Source of the DNA: Dioscorea cayenensis subsp. rotundata
Taxonomy: Eukaryota > Streptophyta > Magnoliopsida > Dioscoreales > Dioscoreaceae
NCBI RefSeq assembly: GCF_009730915.1
Contig: NC_052477.1
Span: 27,236,578-27,300,577 of the forward strand
Length of the DNA: 64,000 nt
Reading direction: 5' to 3'
A program made the position numbers and the translations under genes. Positions 59,369 through 64,000 of this stretch are shown piece after piece; position 1 is the first letter of the stretch; the number at the start of each line of letters is the position of its first letter. The notes under the pieces were generated by a model that was given only the letters and a program-made list of their open reading frames with translations, searched no databases and was not told the DNA's origin.

Positions 59369-60821
59369 ACATGTAATTGAAATTACTGTATTTTCACTTA
59401 CATTATGGTTGTTTGGTTGCATGTAAATGAAAAATACTGTATTTACTTTTCTAGTATTTGGTACGTTGTAAATTGTGTATTAAAATCACCATGTGAAGTA
59501 AGTGGTGAGATTACCCCTTTTTTTCAAAAGTTTTTATATTTTATAATTTTCTTCAATATTTCATTTAAAATCTATTTTATTTATTTAAAAGCCATAGCTT
59601 CAAGCCTGCAACTGATAAATAGACAGCAAGGGAAAGAAACCTCAACCATGCCATTCTTGAGTTCGTTACTCTGTTCATGTCCTGCATTTGCTCCTCCGTG
59701 AAATACATAATAAGGAATTAAAAAAATCAGTTTGAAATGTAGCATCATCAAGTTTATGAAACTCATCAAACTATATGTTTCATAGTTAAGTCTTCATTCA
59801 TAAATTGTCCTCCAGCATAAATTCTACCCCTAATACATAAAAGCAGAACTTACATGATATACTAGTCCAATATTCAATTCTAGAGTTCTTACATGATAGT
59901 AAAGAAACCACCACAATACTCTTTTGCTTACCATTAATGTAGTCTCACGATTTTGCAATGCTTTCTTTCAACACTTGTTCTAATAGCATAATAATAACAG
60001 TGATGTTAACTGGAAGCGTATGATCAGGAAAAAAAAATCGAGGTAATCCCTAGTCTCCATCGAAGTGGATGTTATTCCCGTACAGCTAGGTCACCTGAAA
60101 ACAAGCAACGACCACCAAATCAACAGATCTGAGGGCTTTCGACACCAAATATCACTAATTCTCCAATTGATTCCGCAGAGAAGAAGAAGATGAAGCATGA
60201 ACCCTAACCATAACAGTGACTCCATAAGCTTTAGGAAGGGGATCGGAATCAGAGGGATTGATAACGAAGTACTTGCCGACGGCCATGACGTCAATCTTAA
60301 TGTCCTTCTAGATGTGCACTTGGTGCTCGCTAACTGAGGGTCGAAGCGAAGGGATCTTCCAGGAACCACCGACGCCAGCAACACCAACGCCATCATCATC
60401 GTCGGGAGCTTCGTAGCCATCTTGATCTCTCGATCGCAAAACTGCAAGAAAGAAATCACAGCTCTGGGACGAAGTTCTCGTCTCTGGCGACGCCATTGAC
60501 TTCGTCGACGAGGAGTAATGGCTTGTCGGAGCTCGGTGGAGAGGTGAGGAGATGATGGCTTGTTGGAGCTCGGTGGAGGGATTAGGAATTGAAGGTATTG
60601 CATACATGGAAAAGAGAGTAAGGGTAAGGAATAAGTTTTTCAGGATTTCAACTTACACCCAATTATTTTACTTGTAAGTTGAAATCCTGTAAAATGGGGT
60701 CTTCATGTGAATTATTTTATTTGTAAGTGATGGTTTTGCAGCAAACCAAACATAAAAAATGAACTTTTACATGTAAAACATTTTACATCACACCTACTTA
60801 CATCAAACCAAACAGCCCCGC
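59369..60821. mobile_element. Gene-fragment-carrying DNA transposon A (Pack-type)
   Basis: AT-rich arms enclose a GC-richer core. The left arm has GGTTGTTTGGTTGCATGTAA near 59407, and the right end read inward has GGCTGTTTGGTTTGATGTAA (from 60817), an imperfect TIR pair. The right arm holds a perfect 17-base inverted repeat (60641-60657 with 60673-60689). About 215 bases of the left arm recur in element B. The core (about 60091-60600) looks like host coding DNA on the minus strand. No transposase is present. The superfamily is uncertain; PIF/Harbinger or Mutator are possible. Confidence 0.55.
60091..60420 (-). pseudogene. Captured host gene fragment with a signal-peptide-like start
   Basis: From the ATG at 60420 the frame reads MATKLPTMMMALVLLASVVP, a good signal peptide, and stays open to 60091. 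Another frame over the same DNA reads SLRPSVSEHQVHI, a stop, then KDIKIDVMAVGKYFVINPSD and PKAYGVTVMVRVHASSSSL, which looks more protein-like. The coding signal is thus split between frames, with an in-frame stop, as expected of a decayed captured piece. I do not recognise the donor family. Confidence 0.35.
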
Positions 60822-60826
60822 ATGTA

Positions 60827-61738
60827 ATTGAAATGACTGTATTTTAATTAACATCATGGTTCTTTGGTTTCCTATAAAAGAAAATACTGCATTTACTTTT
60901 GAAGTATTTGGTTTGATGTAAATTGTGAGTTAAAATAACCATGTAAAGTAAGTGGTGAGATTGGCTTCTTTTTTTCAAAAAATTTTATATTTTATAAATT
61001 TTTTAATATTTCATTTTAAATCTATTTTATTTATTTAAATTTAACATATTTTATTTATTTAAATGGATTTAAGTTAATGGATAAAGTCACTAGTCACCAA
61101 TCCATGATTACAATAACAATCTTACAATAATAAATCTCAATAATAAAGCGACGCCAATAACCATTCACCAACAAACAGTTTACCAACACGACACCAACTA
61201 CAATAATAAATCTCGATAATTTCACAGTATTAAACCATTCAAACAAAAGAACTGATAAAAAAAAATATTATTAATCAAATGAATGCAAGGATCTAGGGCT
61301 CACACTCCACCAACGACACCACCAGTGATGAGCGACCTGAGAACGCTCCCTATCACGTACTGAGCAGCCTTAACATTCTCTCTAGAAAGCTTCGCCTCCT
61401 TAGCAAGGTTTACGATCGTGTTCACCGCCGACTCCCCCATGCTCTTCCCCACGACGTCCTTAGACACCATAGAAACCCTAGAAACAAAAAAACCCCGAAT
61501 TCGCAATCCTAGATGACAGAACCCAATCAATCGCAGGAACACCGAGAGGCGATCAGGCCAAGGAGGCCATTTCGATCTCCTCATCTAGCTTGTCGATAGC
61601 GAGTGTAGACGGAGGTGGGAAGTAGAGGATGAAGAAGAGAAAGATGAGCTCTGGACCGGGTAACTTTAATCAAATTGTAATGCTGCATTTTGACTTACAG
61701 CCAAATTGACCGTAAGTCCAAATGCAGCAAAACACCCT
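60827..61738. mobile_element. Gene-fragment-carrying DNA transposon B, relative of A
   Basis: Immediately follows element A. Its left arm (60827-61040) aligns with 59369-59590 of A, including ACTTTTGAAGTATTTGGTTTG against ACTTTTCTAGTATTTGGTAC and the block GTAAGTGGTGAGATT. The right end carries an inverted repeat (61681-61698 with 61712-61729, 17 of 18 matching) and ends near GCAGCAAAACACCC. The core (about 61290-61640) is GC-richer and host-like. No transposase. Confidence 0.5.
61300..61470 (-). CDS. Small ORF in captured host-like DNA (56 residues)
   Basis: Begins MVSKDVVGKSMGESAVNTIV and continues with an Ala/Val-rich helical stretch to a Gly/Val tail (SLITGGVVGGV). The DNA just upstream on the minus strand (TTTCTAGGGTTTCT) looks like a normal plant leader, so the piece may be a copied leader plus first exon. 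The family is not recognised. Whether it is expressed is unknown. Confidence 0.3.
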   Translation of the reverse strand: MVSKDVVGKSMGESAVNTIVNLAKEAKLSRENVKAAQYVIGSVLRSLITGGVVGGV

Positions 61739-61891
61739 AAATATGTAATTTCATTCATCGGATATATCCTTTCTGACTTTAATAGTAATCTATAAGAACC
61801 TTTTGTTTTTTCATGAAGATCAAGTTGGTAAAGCACACAAAAGAGAGAGCTCTGTTTGCCACATGAACAAAGTAAGCATCCATTATTTGCC

Positions 61892-62486
61892 ATGTTTTGA
61901 AACATGGGTTTGACACAGTCGGTTCAGTCCGGTTAAACCGAACCTGGCCAAGAAACCCGATCGGGTCAGGATACAATGTTGACCCGGTTGAGCCTGCTAG
62001 TACCCGATAAACCGGTCAACCTAGCTTGGTCGAGCTGGGTCAACCCAATTATATTATTATGCGTTTAAAATTAAAACTTTAAATAATAAATATGTAAGTA
62101 TATGAGTGTTATGTATAAAATTTGTTTCAAAATCAAAACTCAATGCCTTATTCCTAAGTTTTATTTATTAGATTGTATTGTGAAACTTAAAAAGCTTGTA
62201 TTGCGTTACTTTTTATTTAGTATTATATTGTATTTTGTTTGAATTTTTATTTAGGGTATTGAAATTAATATTTATAAATTATAAGAAGAACTATTTATTT
62301 GTTGAACTTTCTATTGTTGTTTTTTAAAATTTTTAATAATTTATAATATATTATTTTTTATATTTATATATAATTATATTTATAAAAAAATTTATATTAT
62401 ATTTATGACCACGTCAATCTAGTTCGACCATTAACCCATAATCTGAAGTCTTCTAGGGTCATACCCCGGGTCGGATTTCAAAACAT
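61892..62486. mobile_element. Non-autonomous DNA element with ATGTTTTGAAA ends
   Basis: Left end ATGTTTTGAAA is the exact inverse of the right end TTTCAAAACAT. The next bases are GC-rich on both sides (CGGTTCAGTCCGGTTAAACC on the left, ACCCCGGGTCGGA on the right), and the centre is very AT-rich. Target duplication not clear. No coding capacity. Resembles widespread plant MITEs with CCGGTT-rich subterminal zones. Confidence 0.5.
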
Positions 62487-63127
62487 TAATTATTCATGTG
62501 TTTGTGTGTCCTTTATTGTAAGGGCTGTAATAACCATCCATATTATTTACCCTTCTAATTATTTATTATTTATTATTTAGATGTCTATCTATCTTGCAAA
62601 TATCTCTATATTGACATTCAATGCCTAGCTAAGTTTTTTGGTCAGTTGTTTACCAAGTCATATTCATTACACTATTATTAATTTGTCACATTCAAGGCAT
62701 TAATTATAGAAGCTCAAGGATCATTTAATATTCTGACATGTCAATATGTCCCACAAGCTTCTTGTGTTGTCATACAAAATATATGTGAAAGAGAAAGGAT
62801 GTCATGAATGATATATCCTTAGTGTTAATGTAGCAAGCTAAGACTTGCTATTGCAATTAGCCAAAGAGGTATTAAAGATGTACAATGGCATAGTAGTTAA
62901 AATTGAGAGTAAAGACGGTTGTTTCAAACAAGCACTCTACTTATTCACAGCCTCTTTGCACAATTTCAAGCACGGTTACAAGCCTATGTTGGTTGTAGAT
63001 AGCACACATCTGCATTTATTTATTTATTTATTTATTACTTCTAATTTTGTAGCAAGATAATGCTTGCTATTTGACATGAAATAGGACCAAATGTGCACGT
63101 GCCAACAAATGTGAAAATACATGGTTG

Positions 63128-63163
<36 letters not shown>

Positions 63164-64000
63164 GAACAAATAGTCCATATAAACTTTGGTTATTCACACT
63201 TATGAATTTGAGTATTCATAGAAAATCTCTTTTTTCTGGTATCGTACTTTTCTATCTTTTTATCATAAAAGTAACTGACGTTGATGAAAATACTTCTCAG
63301 TTTTTTAAACGGAAAAACATAATATTAAATAAAAATTTCAGATATTAAACGCAATAGTCAAATATTAAATAAAAAGGTATTGTATGTTAAGTGAAAACTT
63401 ATGTAGTTACACGAAAACACATAATGTTAAACGAAAACTATACATTTTAAGTGAGAAGTATATGTCGTAAAATTAAATAAACGGACAAAATGTGCTGCAT
63501 AGACTGAAAAATAAGCTATTAGAAAAAAGACGAACTATCTGGAAAATTCAAATATCAAAGGGTATGTCTGAGATATTTTAAAATTTTCATAAACTTATAA
63601 TTAATTTTTTCATATATATATAAAACTGAAAATAATATAGTTAAGGAAGCTCATGCATTTAAAAAAGAAAAATTAGGAGGTCAAGAAATGCATGCATTTT
63701 CTAACTTGAGTCTATTTATATTAGAAGCTGGATCAAAATTCATGTTTGTTAATTCTGAAATAAATGGTAGAAATTGTAATATTGATATTAATAGTAAAAT
63801 GATTTACTTAAGATCTATTAGATAATATAAAACAATCAATGTCTACTCCTATTTGAAATTATGAAAAAATTGCATAAAAAGATCATTGAGCAACTCGAGG
63901 GAGCTCCAAATTACACATGTAAAATGAAAATTTTAACTAAATGATTATTAATTTAATGGATATTCTTAGACATGACAAGAAAAGGTGATTTTTTTATTTA
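62487..64000. other. Gene-free right edge of the window
   Basis: No gene recognised. Contains (TTTA)n near 63015-63037, a (TA)n run at about 63133-63161, and a degenerate AT-rich repeat at 63300-63480. Confidence 0.45.

Noticed and set aside
59736-59756. GTAGCATCATCAAG, a match to the start of miR172 star
   Set aside because: The rest of the star differs and there is no complementary mature arm within several hundred bases.

Overview
The window is nuclear DNA of a flowering plant. The signs are GT-AG introns in almost every gene, plant-only families (WOX, R2R3-MYB, alpha-expansin, PLS-class PPR, ACHT thioredoxin), a MIR169 hairpin, plant MITEs, and AT-rich intergenic DNA full of (TA)n runs. 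The compact introns and the protein flavour would suit a monocot with a modest genome, for example a yam-like lineage. This is inference only; nothing here fixes the species.

Layout: 1-4.5 kb is upstream DNA with two C-rich blocks. A WOX11/12-type homeobox gene follows (4548-5644, +), then a two-EF-hand calmodulin-like gene (9370-9840, +). About 10 kb of gene-free AT-rich DNA leads to a subgroup-21 R2R3-MYB gene (20023-20939, +). Next come an alpha-expansin (25270-26190, -), a short TRM/DUF3741-like gene (29370-30107, -) and a RING-finger gene (30575-34174, -). The RING gene shares a divergent promoter with a VOA1/Ac45-like V-ATPase accessory gene (35986-38332, +). A MIR169 hairpin (39877-40003, +) with its own TATA box lies between that gene and an intronless PPR gene (42180-43805, -). 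Then follow Pur-alpha (46291-49291, +), an ACHT-type chloroplast thioredoxin (50643-51832, -) and the U11/U12 65 kDa minor-spliceosome protein (53389-57721, -). From 58 kb to 62.5 kb there is a cluster of small DNA transposons, two of which carry GC-richer host-like gene pieces.

The genes are independent transcription units, not a pathway. The first half carries developmental regulators and a cell-wall gene with long flanks. The second half, from about 29 kb, is a denser housekeeping block (V-ATPase, RNA splicing, redox, organelle RNA processing). Main points of interest: the MIR169 locus; a telomere-repeat array in the leader of Pur-alpha, a protein family reported to bind such boxes; a GC-AG intron in the VOA1-like gene; two neighbouring genes (TRM-like and RING) that each look one base out of frame; and two adjacent gene-fragment-carrying transposons.
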